In this document: positions 23,239 to 31,693 of the stretch, piece by piece
How the letters are laid out: each line of letters begins with the position of its first letter
Numbering within the stretch: position 1 is the stretch's first letter
Source of the DNA: JACDAL01 sp963849115
Lineage (GTDB): Bacteria; Actinomycetota; CADDZG01; WHSQ01
Reading direction: 5' to 3'
NCBI GenBank assembly: GCA_963849115.1
Contig: CAWKGK010000007.1
Location: forward strand, 1 to 64,000
DNA: 64,000 nucleotides
Position numbers and translations under genes: made by a program
The notes under the pieces: generated by a model
Databases searched by the model: none
Seen by the model: the letters and a program-made list of their open reading frames with translations, nothing else
Told to the model about the DNA's origin: nothing

Positions 23239-24627
23239 ATGGTGAAAGAACCCGTCGATCTCCTTCAGCGCGCTCAGCAGCTGGCTCAGGACTACATCGA
23301 GAGTCTCGCCCGTCGCGCGGTTGCAGCTCCGGTGGACCAAGAGAAATTGCAAGCCGCCCTCGGTGGGCCGCTCGGCGAGAGCCCTGTGGATCCTCTGACC
23401 GTCCTGGAGGAGCTTGCCCAAGGCGTTGATCTCGGTCTCGTGGCGACCAGCGGGGGCCGGTTCTTCGGCTTCGTCGAAGGCGGCGTCCTACCGGCCGCGC
23501 TGGCGGCGGATTGGCTGACGGCGACCTGGGATCAGAACCCGGGACTCCATGTGCTCTCCCCCGCGGCTGCGGCGGTTGAGGAGATCACGGCCGGCTGGCT
23601 GCTCGACCTCCTCGGCCTCCCCACGACGGCCTCGCTGGGCTTCACCACCGGGGCGCAGATGGCTAATTTCGCCGGACTGGCCGCGGCTCGCCACGACGTG
23701 CTCAAGAGAGTGAGTTGGGACGTCGAGGCCGACGGATTAACGGGCGCTCCCCCGGTGGCCGTTCTGGTCGGAGCGGAGTGCCACATCACGATCGGGCGCT
23801 CCCTGCGTTTTCTCGGCATGGGTGAACGCACGATGGTTGTCGTGGCAGCCGACTCGGAGGGCAGGATGGAAGCTGGCGCGCTTCGTCGGGCCTTGGCGGA
23901 CGTAAAGGGACCGAGCATCGTCTGCGCCCAGGCGGGGAACGTGAACACCGGATCGTTCGATCCTCTCCGGGAAATCGCACAGTCGTGCCGCGATCACGGG
24001 GCTTGGCTGCATGTGGACGGAGCTTTCGGCCTGTGGGCGGCTGTAAGCCCAGCTCGTCGCCGCCTCGTTGACGGAGTCGAACTGGCAGACTCGTGGGCGA
24101 CCGACGGACACAAATGGTTGAACGTGCCCTACGACTCCGGCTTCGTGGCGTGCGCACACCCGGAGAGCCACCGCACTGCCATGGCTGTGCGCGCCCCCTA
24201 TCTGGTCCGAGAAACGGATGGTGCACGGGACGGAACTGACTGGACGCCCGAGAGCAGCCGGCGAGCTCGTGCCTTCGCAGTGTGGGCGGCGCTGCGGAGC
24301 CTCGGTCGCGAGGGCGTCGCGGCGCTGGTCGATCGCTGTTGCGACCACGCCACGCGCTTCGCCGAGGCTCTATCTGCCACCGAAGACCTGGAGGTGTTGA
24401 ACGATGTCGTACTCAACCAGGTGCTCGTGCGAGTGGGCGATGACGACACTCGCACGAAGACGACGGCCGCCATCGTCCAGAGTGACGGCGAAGCGTGGTT
24501 GGGCGACACGGTGTGGCGAGACAGGGCCGCGCTTCGGATCAGCGTCTCCGATCACGCCACCACCACTGACGACGTAGAGAGGGCAATCGCAGCGATCATT
24601 GCCGCGGCCGCAGCCACGCGCCCGTAA
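23239..24627 (+). CDS. PLP-dependent group II decarboxylase family
   Basis: A 462-residue PLP enzyme of the aromatic amino acid / glutamate / aspartate decarboxylase family. It has LGFTTGAQMANFAGLAAARH, the cofactor Asp/His segment GAWLHVDGAFGLWAAVS and the Schiff-base Lys292 in SWATDGHKWLNVPYDSGF. Substrate specificity (tyrosine, aspartate, glutamate or other) cannot be read. It is followed 1 base later by a DMT-type exporter, so the pair may make and export an amine or modified amino acid. Confidence 0.88.
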   Translation: MVKEPVDLLQRAQQLAQDYIESLARRAVAAPVDQEKLQAALGGPLGESPVDPLTVLEELAQGVDLGLVATSGGRFFGFVEGGVLPAALAADWLTATWDQNPGLHVLSPAAAAVEEITAGWLLDLLGLPTTASLGFTTGAQMANFAGLAAARHDVLKRVSWDVEADGLTGAPPVAVLVGAECHITIGRSLRFLGMGERTMVVVAADSEGRMEAGALRRALADVKGPSIVCAQAGNVNTGSFDPLREIAQSCRDHGAWLHVDGAFGLWAAVSPARRRLVDGVELADSWATDGHKWLNVPYDSGFVACAHPESHRTAMAVRAPYLVRETDGARDGTDWTPESSRRARAFAVWAALRSLGREGVAALVDRCCDHATRFAEALSATEDLEVLNDVVLNQVLVRVGDDDTRTKTTAAIVQSDGEAWLGDTVWRDRAALRISVSDHATTTDDVERAIAAIIAAAAATRP

Positions 24628-24628
24628 C

Positions 24629-25600
24629 ATGCCGTCCTTGGGCCGCAAACCGGCGCTTCGCCAGCAGCAGCTAGATCCCAAGGTTGAATCCACCAGGCCT
24701 GCCCGCCTTCTTCACACCTCGCCCGGCAGCCGACCCCAAGCGTTCGGGCCCGTCGAGTGGGGGCTCCTCGCCGCCGTCTCCTTCATGTGGGGCTCGTCCT
24801 TCTTGTTCATAGCGATCGGGGTCGATTCTTTTGCACCGGGAGTCGTCGCCTTCGCTCGTCTGGCCCTGGGAGCGGCGACTCTTGCCCTGTTCCCGCGCGC
24901 TCGCAACAGGGTGGAAGCCCAAGACTGGCGCAGGGTCGCAGCACTCGGAGTCCTTTGGATGGCCGTGCCATTCGTGCTCTTTCCCCTGGCCGAGCAGCGG
25001 ATCTCGTCGGCCCTCGCCGGAATGCTCAACGGCGCAGTTCCGCTGTTCAGCGCCTTGTTCGCCGCAATCCTGCTGAAGAGGCTCCCCGGCCGTGGCCAGG
25101 CAGCGGGCTTGATACTTGGATTCGTGGGGGTGGTAGCGATTGCGTTCCCCGCCGTAGAGGAGTCGAGCTTCACTGCCGTCGGCGTCCTCCTCATTCTGCT
25201 GGCGGTGTTTCTCTACGGCATATCGTTCAACCTTGCCGTCCCGCTCCAGCAGCGCTACGGGGCGCTGCCGGTCCTCTTGCGAGCTCAGCTCGTCGCCTTG
25301 GCGGTGGTCACGCCGGTGGCGTCCGTGCAATTGCCACAATCCGACTGGAGCTGGCCGAGCGCGCTCGCGATGGTGCCCTTGGGAATCCTTGGCACCGGCG
25401 TTGCCCTGGTGGCGATGACGAATCTGGCCGGACGAGCGGGGGCCGCGCGCGGCTCCATCGCTATCTACTTCCTCCCGATAGTGGCGGTGTTCCTCGGTGT
25501 GATATTTCGCGACGAGACCATCGCCGTTCTCTCACTTATGGGAATGGTGCTCGTACTCGGGGGAGCCTGGCTTACAAGTCGCAGAGAGGCCGCCACGTGA
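24629..25600 (+). CDS. EamA/DMT superfamily transporter
   Basis: A 323-residue membrane protein with ten helices in two EamA repeats, for example WGLLAAVSFMWGSSFLFIAI and SFTAVGVLLILLAVFLYGISF. A long, polar N-terminal tail of about 35 residues precedes the first helix. The ATG at 24629 lies one base after the decarboxylase stop, indicating co-transcription. DMT transporters export amino acids, amines and nucleotides, and here the product of the upstream decarboxylase is a reasonable but unproven cargo. Confidence 0.9.
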   Translation: MPSLGRKPALRQQQLDPKVESTRPARLLHTSPGSRPQAFGPVEWGLLAAVSFMWGSSFLFIAIGVDSFAPGVVAFARLALGAATLALFPRARNRVEAQDWRRVAALGVLWMAVPFVLFPLAEQRISSALAGMLNGAVPLFSALFAAILLKRLPGRGQAAGLILGFVGVVAIAFPAVEESSFTAVGVLLILLAVFLYGISFNLAVPLQQRYGALPVLLRAQLVALAVVTPVASVQLPQSDWSWPSALAMVPLGILGTGVALVAMTNLAGRAGAARGSIAIYFLPIVAVFLGVIFRDETIAVLSLMGMVLVLGGAWLTSRREAAT

Positions 25601-25628
25601 GGCCGGCCGAGCGTGCGATCATGAAACC

Positions 25629-26054
25629 ATGATCATCCCCAACTCCGCAAAAGCGGTTCTGGATTCGGCGGCTTTGGCGCACCTCGTCACTCTCAACTCC
25701 GATGGAAGTCCCCAAGTTACCTGCGCGTGGGTGGGTGTTGAGGACGACGAGATCGTGCTCGCCACGCTTTTCGATCAGAGAAAGCTCCGCAACATGCGGC
25801 GCGACCCCCGAGTCACGCTATCGTTCGAGACGGCGATCGTCAACGAAATGGGGTTGACCGAGTACCTCGTGGTCAAGGGGCGGGCGCGGGTGACCGAGGG
25901 CGGCGCCCCGCAGCTGCTTCAAGAGCTGGCGTGGACATATCTCGGGCCGGAAGTGATCTATCCGCCGATGCCCGATCCCCCTCCCGGGTACGTCACGCGC
26001 ATAGAGGTCGAGCGGCTCGGCGGCATCGGCCCGTGGATGTCCGGGGCCGAGTGA
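25629..26054 (+). CDS. PPOX-class F420-dependent oxidoreductase family
   Basis: A 141-residue split-barrel flavoprotein: ALAHLVTLNSDGSPQVTCAWVGVEDDEIVLAT, KLRNMRRDPRVTLSFE and YLVVKGRARVTEGG. The arrangement matches TIGR03618-type PPOX proteins of actinobacteria, which bind F420 rather than FMN and act as reductases or F420 carriers. It is 28 bp after the transporter gene on the same strand. Its role there is not evident. Confidence 0.88.
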   Translation: MIIPNSAKAVLDSAALAHLVTLNSDGSPQVTCAWVGVEDDEIVLATLFDQRKLRNMRRDPRVTLSFETAIVNEMGLTEYLVVKGRARVTEGGAPQLLQELAWTYLGPEVIYPPMPDPPPGYVTRIEVERLGGIGPWMSGAE

Positions 26055-26089
26055 GCGACGGTCGCCGCGATATAGACGACCGGCGGGTG

Positions 26090-26893
26090 TCAGCGGCTGG
26101 CGGCCCTCTTGTATTGCTGCACGGAGAGCGGAACGAACACCGCCAAGATGATGGCAACCCAGATGAGCGTATAGAGGACGGGGTGCTGCAGCGACCATAC
26201 TCTCGGGGGCGGGGCGACAGGACTGGTATTGCCGAATAGCTCGCGCGCGGCTTGCGCCACCGCCGAGACGGGGTTCCACTCGGCGAATGTTCGGAGCACC
26301 GTCGGCAGGTTCTCGCTCGGCACGAAGGTATTGGCGACAAAGGTTATTGGAAAGATCACGATAAACGACGCGTTGTTTACGACCTCAGGGCTGGGCACCA
26401 GCAGGCCGACGTATGCCATCACCCAGGAAAACGCGTAGGCAAAGAGGAGAAGAAGCAGGAAACCTCCAACCGCCTCGAGTAGCGAGGTCCGAATTCGCCA
26501 CCCAACAAGCAGTCCGGTCAAAGACATGACCGTGACTGAGATCATGTTGTAGACGATGTCACTCGCTGTTCTGCCGGCCAGAACGGCGGAGCGCGACATC
26601 GGCAGCGAGCGAAACCGGTCGATGACTCCTTTCTGCATGTCGTCCGCCATGCCTGCTCCTGTGAAGGTCGCTCCGAAGATCACCGTCTGGACGAAGATCC
26701 CGGCGATGAGAAATTCCCTGTAGTTGACACCCGGGGGGCTAATGGAACCACCGAAGACGTACGCGAACAGCAACACGAACATGATCGGCGAGATCGTCGT
26801 GAACACCAGCAGATCGGGCACTCGTTTGATCTTGATTAGGTTGCGCTTGGCGACGACGGCCCCATCGGCGAATGCATAACGAAGGTTGCTCAT
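26090..26893 (-). CDS. DrrB-type ABC exporter permease (second copy)
   Basis: A 267-residue ABC-2 permease. Motifs are KRVPDLLVFTTISPIMFVLLFAYVFGG, the YREFLIAGIFVQTVIFGATFTG segment, DDMQKGVIDRFRSLPMSRSAVL and IVFPITFVANTFVP. Six membrane segments are visible. Its ATG overlaps the stop of the ATPase gene by 4 nt (ATGA), so the two subunits are translationally coupled. Substrate unknown. Confidence 0.92.
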   Translation of the reverse strand: MSNLRYAFADGAVVAKRNLIKIKRVPDLLVFTTISPIMFVLLFAYVFGGSISPPGVNYREFLIAGIFVQTVIFGATFTGAGMADDMQKGVIDRFRSLPMSRSAVLAGRTASDIVYNMISVTVMSLTGLLVGWRIRTSLLEAVGGFLLLLLFAYAFSWVMAYVGLLVPSPEVVNNASFIVIFPITFVANTFVPSENLPTVLRTFAEWNPVSAVAQAARELFGNTSPVAPPPRVWSLQHPVLYTLIWVAIILAVFVPLSVQQYKRAASR

Positions 26894-27921
26894 TGGACAG
26901 GCTCCTTTGTTCGCCGCCGCGCGGCTCTACCGTCGCCGCGCTTGCCGCTTCCGTCGGCTTTATCCGCGTCCGTTTCCGAGACTTCGGCGGCGTGACCCGT
27001 CAGCGTCAAGAAGACATCGTCGAGGGTGGGTCGGCGCAGGCCCACATCCAGAACCTGGACGTGATCCGAGTCGAGCCTGCGCAGTGCCGTCATTAATGCG
27101 CCCGCGCCGCCCCTAATGGGAGCAGTGAGCCGGCGGCCGCCCTCATCGACCACGACCTCTCCCCCACAGAGCTCTGCAAGGACACTTCGGGCTGGCTGGA
27201 TGTCTGAGGGCGCGCCGACGACGAGCTCGAGCCGCTCGCCGCCTACCTGAGCCTTGAGCTCATCCGAGGTACCGTGCGCGATCATGCGGCCGTGGTCGAT
27301 CACCACGATGTCGTCGGCGAGCCGGTCGGCCTCTTCGAGATATTGAGTCGTCAGCAGCAGCGTGGTGCCCTCACTAACGAGGGTGCGAATGACGGCCCAC
27401 AGATCGGTACGGCTGCGCGGGTCGAGACCCGAAGTGGGCTCATCGAGAAAAAGCACCGCCGGCTCGGCCACGAGAGCCGCGGCAAGGTCGAGGCGCCTGC
27501 GCATGCCGCCCGAGTAACCCTTCACCGGACGGTCGCCGTCTTCGGCCAGCGCGAAGATCTCCAGGAGCTGGCGCGAGCGCTCGCGCGCCGGCCCACGCCC
27601 GAGCTTGTAGAGCCGCCCCACCATGTCGAGGTTCTCGAATCCCGTTAGATACTCATCGACGGCCGCATTCTGGCCGGACAGACCGATACGCTCTCGCACC
27701 TTCCCTGGATCGGTGCGCACGTCGATACCGGCGACCTCAGCAGTGCCGGAGTCGGGCTCGAGCAAGGTAGTGAGGATGCGGACGGCGGTGGTCTTGCCCG
27801 CGCCGTTGGGGCCCAACAACCCGAGCACCGTGCCCCCCGGCACGACCAAATCGAGTCCGTCTAGCGCCGTCACACTCCCGTACCGCTTGACCAGTCCCGA
27901 CGCCTTGATCACATCAGTCAT
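26890..27921 (-). CDS. DrrA-type ABC exporter ATP-binding subunit (second copy)
   Basis: A 343-residue ATPase with Walker A LGPNGAGKTTAVRIL, Q-loop region, signature YSGGMRRRLDLAAAL, Walker B VLFLDEPTSGLDPRSR and a lysine/arginine-rich C-terminal tail. The ATG at 27921 follows AAGGGGAG. A longer start at 27975 adds residues without family similarity. A divergent WYL-domain regulator begins 137 bp away and is the natural candidate controller of this exporter. Confidence 0.93.
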   Translation of the reverse strand: MTDVIKASGLVKRYGSVTALDGLDLVVPGGTVLGLLGPNGAGKTTAVRILTTLLEPDSGTAEVAGIDVRTDPGKVRERIGLSGQNAAVDEYLTGFENLDMVGRLYKLGRGPARERSRQLLEIFALAEDGDRPVKGYSGGMRRRLDLAAALVAEPAVLFLDEPTSGLDPRSRTDLWAVIRTLVSEGTTLLLTTQYLEEADRLADDIVVIDHGRMIAHGTSDELKAQVGGERLELVVGAPSDIQPARSVLAELCGGEVVVDEGGRRLTAPIRGGAGALMTALRRLDSDHVQVLDVGLRRPTLDDVFLTLTGHAAEVSETDADKADGSGKRGDGRAARRRTKEPVQ

Positions 27922-28058
27922 ACGCTCCCCTTTCTCACGACTAGCAACGCAGGAAGGAGCGTCTTCTTCCCGCACTTGTTCCCTCGGCTTGATCTTCTAG
28001 GGAACTCTACTGGCAATAGCGGTCATTTTCTGACCTGAATTAGATGAATACTTGATGA

Positions 28059-29024
28059 ATGAACACGAGCTCGCGGACGCTGCGACTTCTGTCCTTGCTC
28101 CAGGCTCATCGCTACTGGCCGGGAGCGGAGCTGGCCGAAAGGCTCGGTGTCTCCGTCCGCACTCTGCGCCGCGACATCGACCGGCTGCGTGATCTGGGCT
28201 ATCCGATCGAAGCCCACCGCGGGGTCGATGGTGGCTACGAGCTCGCGGCGGGTGCCGCCCTGCCGCCGCTCGCGATCGATGACGATGAAGCCGTCGCGCT
28301 GGCCATCGGCCTTCGAGCAGCTGCCCAAGGCGCGGTGGCAGGCATCGAAGAGTCTTCCATCCGCGCCCTGGCGAAGATCCTCCAGATCATGCCGCCTCTC
28401 CTGCGACGTCGTGTCGACGCGTTCAACGCGGTGACGCTGCCGGGGGCGTGGGACGGCGGTCCCACGGTCGATGCCGCCGCGCTGATCACCGTCGCACAAG
28501 CTTGCCGCGATGAGGAAAGAATGCGCTTCTCCTATTCCGGTCGGAGCGCAGATAGGACGGAGCGTCACGTTGAGCCTCATCGGCTGGTCTCGCTCGGACA
28601 TCGATGGTACTTGGTCGCATACGACCTGACCCGGAACGACTGGCGCACGTTCAGGCTCGACCGCCTCGACGAACCGCGCAACACCGGGGCACGCTTCCGC
28701 CCGCGTGAGCTGCCGGCCGAGGACGCCGCGTCATTTATTCGGGCAGGGATCGAGAGCGCGCCGGCGCGACACACCGTCGAGGCGCTGATCCAGGCGCCCG
28801 CTGCCAGGGTGCGGGCCTCGCTGGGTCAGTGGGGAACCGTCGAGGAGATTGACGACGAACGATGCCGGCTCCTGATGACAGTCAACACGCTTGACTGGCC
28901 CACGCTTGCACTGGGCGCGGTGGGAGCGGAATTCGAAGTGCTCACGCCGCCCGAACTGATCGAGCACATTCGTGAGTGGGGGGAGCGTTTCAGCAGGGCC
29001 GGCACAAAGCGCAGCGGGCGATGA
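28059..29024 (+). CDS. YafY-type HTH/WYL-domain transcriptional regulator
   Basis: A 321-residue regulator with an N-terminal helix-turn-helix (TLRLLSLLQAHRYWPGAELAERLGVSVRTLRRDIDRL), the linker YPIEAHRGVDGGYELAAG, and a WYL domain ending in HRLVSLGHRWYLVAYDLTRNDWRTFRLDRL. WYL domains bind ligands such as nucleotides or nucleic-acid ends and tune DNA binding. It diverges from a DrrAB operon and precedes a VOC gene by 12 bp, so it may regulate either or both. Confidence 0.92.
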   Translation: MNTSSRTLRLLSLLQAHRYWPGAELAERLGVSVRTLRRDIDRLRDLGYPIEAHRGVDGGYELAAGAALPPLAIDDDEAVALAIGLRAAAQGAVAGIEESSIRALAKILQIMPPLLRRRVDAFNAVTLPGAWDGGPTVDAAALITVAQACRDEERMRFSYSGRSADRTERHVEPHRLVSLGHRWYLVAYDLTRNDWRTFRLDRLDEPRNTGARFRPRELPAEDAASFIRAGIESAPARHTVEALIQAPAARVRASLGQWGTVEEIDDERCRLLMTVNTLDWPTLALGAVGAEFEVLTPPELIEHIREWGERFSRAGTKRSGR

Positions 29025-29036
29025 TAGCCTCGCATC

Positions 29037-29807
29037 ATGCCTACTAGAGAGTCTTACCTGCCGGGCACCCCTTGCTGGGTCGACCTGGGAACGACCGACC
29101 CTGAGGCCGCCCGCTCGTTCTACGGCGAACTCTTCGGGTGGACCGCAGATGTTGATGAGCGCCCCGAGGCCGGCGGCTATGCACAGTTCCGCAAGGACGG
29201 GCACGCAGTTGCGGGCGTGGGAGGGATCTTCACCGAAGGGATGCCGCCTGCATGGACCACCTATATCGCCTCAGCCGACATCAAGGCCACCGCTGCATCG
29301 ATTACCGAGCACGGCGGCGCGGTGATGATGGATCCCTTCGATGTGCTCGATGCCGGGCGCATGACAGTGTTCTCATCGCCAGACGGCGCCATCGCCGGGG
29401 TGTGGGAGCCGGCGAAGCACAGAGGCTCAGGTCTTGTAAACGAGCCAGGTGCCTGGTGCTGGAGCGACCTCGCCACTCGAGATGTGGACACAGCGCGATC
29501 GTTCTATGGGAAGGTCTTCGGCTGGAAGCTTCAGAGTGATCCCACCTGGGGCGAGTTCATGTCGCTCGAGGAACGCGAGATCGCCAGCATCTCGGAGCTG
29601 GGCCCGGAGATGCCGCCGCAGGTTCCGGCCCACTGGCGCGTTGCTTTTTTGTGCGACGATGCCGACGCCCTGATTGCACGTGCGCAGGAGTTGGGCGGCA
29701 CACCACACGGGCCGGTGACCGACTTCGCTTCAGGCGGGCGACAGGGAGCGCTGGCGGATCCTCAGGGCGCCCAGTTCGGTGTGATGTCGTTTCCCTCCCA
29801 GGAGTAG
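29037..29807 (+). CDS. Two-domain VOC family protein
   Basis: A 256-residue protein made of two VOC modules. The first begins GTPCWVDLGTTDPEAARSFYGELFGW and the second GAWCWSDLATRDVDTARSFYGKVFGW. The two share near-identical strands, as in the mycobacterial CFP30B-type glyoxalase-like proteins. Each ends with a typical SSPDGAIAGVWEP or DPQGAQFGVMSF strand. It lies 12 bp after the WYL regulator on the same strand. Substrate unknown, and a detoxifying or antibiotic-binding role is possible. Confidence 0.9.
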   Translation: MPTRESYLPGTPCWVDLGTTDPEAARSFYGELFGWTADVDERPEAGGYAQFRKDGHAVAGVGGIFTEGMPPAWTTYIASADIKATAASITEHGGAVMMDPFDVLDAGRMTVFSSPDGAIAGVWEPAKHRGSGLVNEPGAWCWSDLATRDVDTARSFYGKVFGWKLQSDPTWGEFMSLEEREIASISELGPEMPPQVPAHWRVAFLCDDADALIARAQELGGTPHGPVTDFASGGRQGALADPQGAQFGVMSFPSQE

Positions 29808-29895
29808 GGGCTGCCGCGCCTTCAATCTACGATCCTTTCACCGTAACCCGCGATCAGCGCAGGTTACGGTGCATGAGTCGGCTGAGCACTGCTCT

Positions 29896-30801
29896 ATGAG
29901 TGCTTTGAAAATTGGGCGGCGCGCAATCGAAACCTCGAACGAGCACAAGGTTCTCTTTCCCCGCGATGACGTCACCAAAGGCGAACTGATCGCCTACTAC
30001 CATGAAGTCGCATCGGTCATGGTCCCGTATCTGAAGGGGCGGCCGCTCACGATCCAACGCTTCCCCGATGGAATCGAGAAGAACGGCTTCTACCAGAAGG
30101 ATGCGTCGAAGTACCTTCCAGAGTGGATTCACACGAAGAAGCTGCCCAAAGACAAGGGCTTCGTCAACCATGTCATCTGCGACAACCCGGCCACCCTGGT
30201 CTATCTCGCGAATCAAGCTGCCATTACCCTCCACACCGGCACCAGCCGTGTGGACCGCATCGACCAGCCGGATCAGCTCATCTTCGATCTCGACCCCGTA
30301 GAGGACGACTTCCGCTCCGCACAGGAAGCGGCAGAGTTGCTGTACGCCTTGCTGGATGAGATCAACCTGCCCCACTTTGCGAAGACGACAGGGGGCAAGG
30401 GTCTTCACATTGTCGTGCCGTTGCGACGAGGCCGGGACTACGGAGATGTGCGAGCATTTTCGGAGGACACGGCCCGGGTTCTAGAAAGGCGAGCTCCGAA
30501 TCGGCTGACCACAGAAGTTCGCAAGGCGAAGCGGGAAGGCCGTTTGTATCTCGATGTTGCCCGCAACGGGTACGGCGCGCATGCGGTAGCCCCCTACTCT
30601 GCCAGGCCGAGCCCGGGAGCACCGGTCTCGACTCCCCTCTCGGCGGACGAGATCTTTGACCCGAACCTGCGACCAGAGCGCTTCACCATCAAGACCGTGG
30701 TCGAGCGAATCGCCGCCCAAGGAGATCCGTGGGCCGGGATAAGGACAAGGGCCGTAGCTCTCACCCGAGCACGTGCCGCCCTGGACAAGCTGCTGGCGTA
30801 G
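29896..30801 (+). CDS. LigD-type polymerase/primase (non-homologous end joining)
   Basis: A 301-residue stand-alone polymerase domain of the archaeo-eukaryotic primase type: NEHKVLFPRDDVTKGELIAYY, GFYQKDASKYLPEW, the catalytic acidic pair in LIFDLDPVEDDF, KTTGGKGLHIVVPL and the C-terminal YLDVARNGYGAHAVAPYSAR. In mycobacteria this is the POL domain of LigD, which fills ends during NHEJ. No ligase or nuclease domain is attached and no ku gene is nearby, so partners must be elsewhere. The ATG at 29896 is favoured over 29869 by family alignment. Confidence 0.92.
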   Translation: MSALKIGRRAIETSNEHKVLFPRDDVTKGELIAYYHEVASVMVPYLKGRPLTIQRFPDGIEKNGFYQKDASKYLPEWIHTKKLPKDKGFVNHVICDNPATLVYLANQAAITLHTGTSRVDRIDQPDQLIFDLDPVEDDFRSAQEAAELLYALLDEINLPHFAKTTGGKGLHIVVPLRRGRDYGDVRAFSEDTARVLERRAPNRLTTEVRKAKREGRLYLDVARNGYGAHAVAPYSARPSPGAPVSTPLSADEIFDPNLRPERFTIKTVVERIAAQGDPWAGIRTRAVALTRARAALDKLLA

Positions 30802-30818
30802 TCGTTCAGTGCAGACAG

Positions 30819-30837
30819 AGCCCCGCTGAGCGGGGCT
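30819..30837. terminator. Hairpin terminator between convergent genes
   Basis: AGCCCCGC and GCGGGGCT pair perfectly around a 3-nt TGA loop. It lies between the stops of the LigD-type gene and the MerR gene and probably serves both. Confidence 0.75.
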
Positions 30838-30860
30838 AGCTCTGCACAGAGCGCAAAGGC

Positions 30861-31637
30861 TCAGCTCTCTTCGGCGCGCTGAGCATTGGCATGTATCGCG
30901 GCGCGCAGGAACTGAGCCAGGCCGGGAGCGATCTCCTCATAGCGAGCGGTGAACCGAGGGTCGCCGACGTACATGTCGCCCAGGCCCCGATGGATGTCAT
31001 ACCCGCAGTCGTAGAACCAGCGGGTGATATGCATGCGGTGCTCTTCGGCCAGGCCCATCGCCTCCTCGCTATCCGCGGCAACCCCGCCCTCGAGGGCCGC
31101 GGCCAGTCTGCGGTCGATGTCGGCGCCCTGGGCCTTGAGCTTCCGCCAGTCCTCCTTGGTGTAGGTCGCTACCCGGCGCTGGGACTGCCGGTACGCATCG
31201 GTCTCCCCCCAGCGCTGCTCTGCCTCTTCCGCGTAATCCTCGGGCGCGAAGTCCCCGAAGACCTCGAAGCGCTCCTCCGGCGTCAATGAGATGCCCATCT
31301 GCCTTGCCTCCATTTCCTTCTCGACAACTACGACGATCCTCTCGAGGCGTGCGATCCGATCCCTCAACAGCCGATGCTGCCGGCGCAGGTGAACCGACTG
31401 ATCGGCGGGAGCGTCCTTCAGGATGGCCGCCACCTCCTCCAGAGGAAACCCAAGCTCCCGGTAGAACATGATCTGCCGCAACTTGTCCAGATCGCCGTCC
31501 TCATAGCGCCTGTAGCCGTTCAGCGACTGGCGGCCCGGCGACAGGATGCCGATCTGGTCGTAGTGGTGCAGCGTGCGCACAGTCACCCCCGAAAGGGCGG
31601 CGACCTGACCCACCGAATAGCCGTCGTTCTCCTCCAT
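30861..31637 (-). CDS. MerR-family regulator with TipAS domain
   Basis: A 258-residue protein. Residues 1-75 are a MerR helix-turn-helix (YSVGQVAALSGVTVRTLHHYDQIGIL). A dimerising coiled coil covers about residues 85-115. The C-terminal part (ERWGETDAYRQSQ-like segment, then EEHRMHITRWFYDCGYDIHRGLGDMYVGDPRFTARYE) is a TipAS drug-sensing domain as in TipAL, which binds thiopeptide antibiotics. It should bend its operator and activate its own promoter when a ligand is bound. The matching operator lies immediately upstream. Confidence 0.94.
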   Translation of the reverse strand: MEENDGYSVGQVAALSGVTVRTLHHYDQIGILSPGRQSLNGYRRYEDGDLDKLRQIMFYRELGFPLEEVAAILKDAPADQSVHLRRQHRLLRDRIARLERIVVVVEKEMEARQMGISLTPEERFEVFGDFAPEDYAEEAEQRWGETDAYRQSQRRVATYTKEDWRKLKAQGADIDRRLAAALEGGVAADSEEAMGLAEEHRMHITRWFYDCGYDIHRGLGDMYVGDPRFTARYEEIAPGLAQFLRAAIHANAQRAEES

Positions 31638-31646
31638 ATCGAGCCC

Positions 31647-31677
31647 AGGCTAGACCCTGACGTTACGTCAGGGTCAA
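31647..31677 (-). promoter_or_regulatory. Autoregulated MerR-type promoter and operator
   Basis: On the minus strand TTGACC (31677-31672) and TAGCCT (31652-31647) are 19 bp apart. The spacer holds a perfect 10-bp inverted repeat GACCCTGACG-TTA-CGTCAGGGTC (31653-31675). The start codon of the TipAS regulator is 10 bp downstream, so the transcript would have an extremely short leader or start a little further in. Confidence 0.85.
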
Positions 31678-31693
31678 GGCTCGACCTTGGAGA

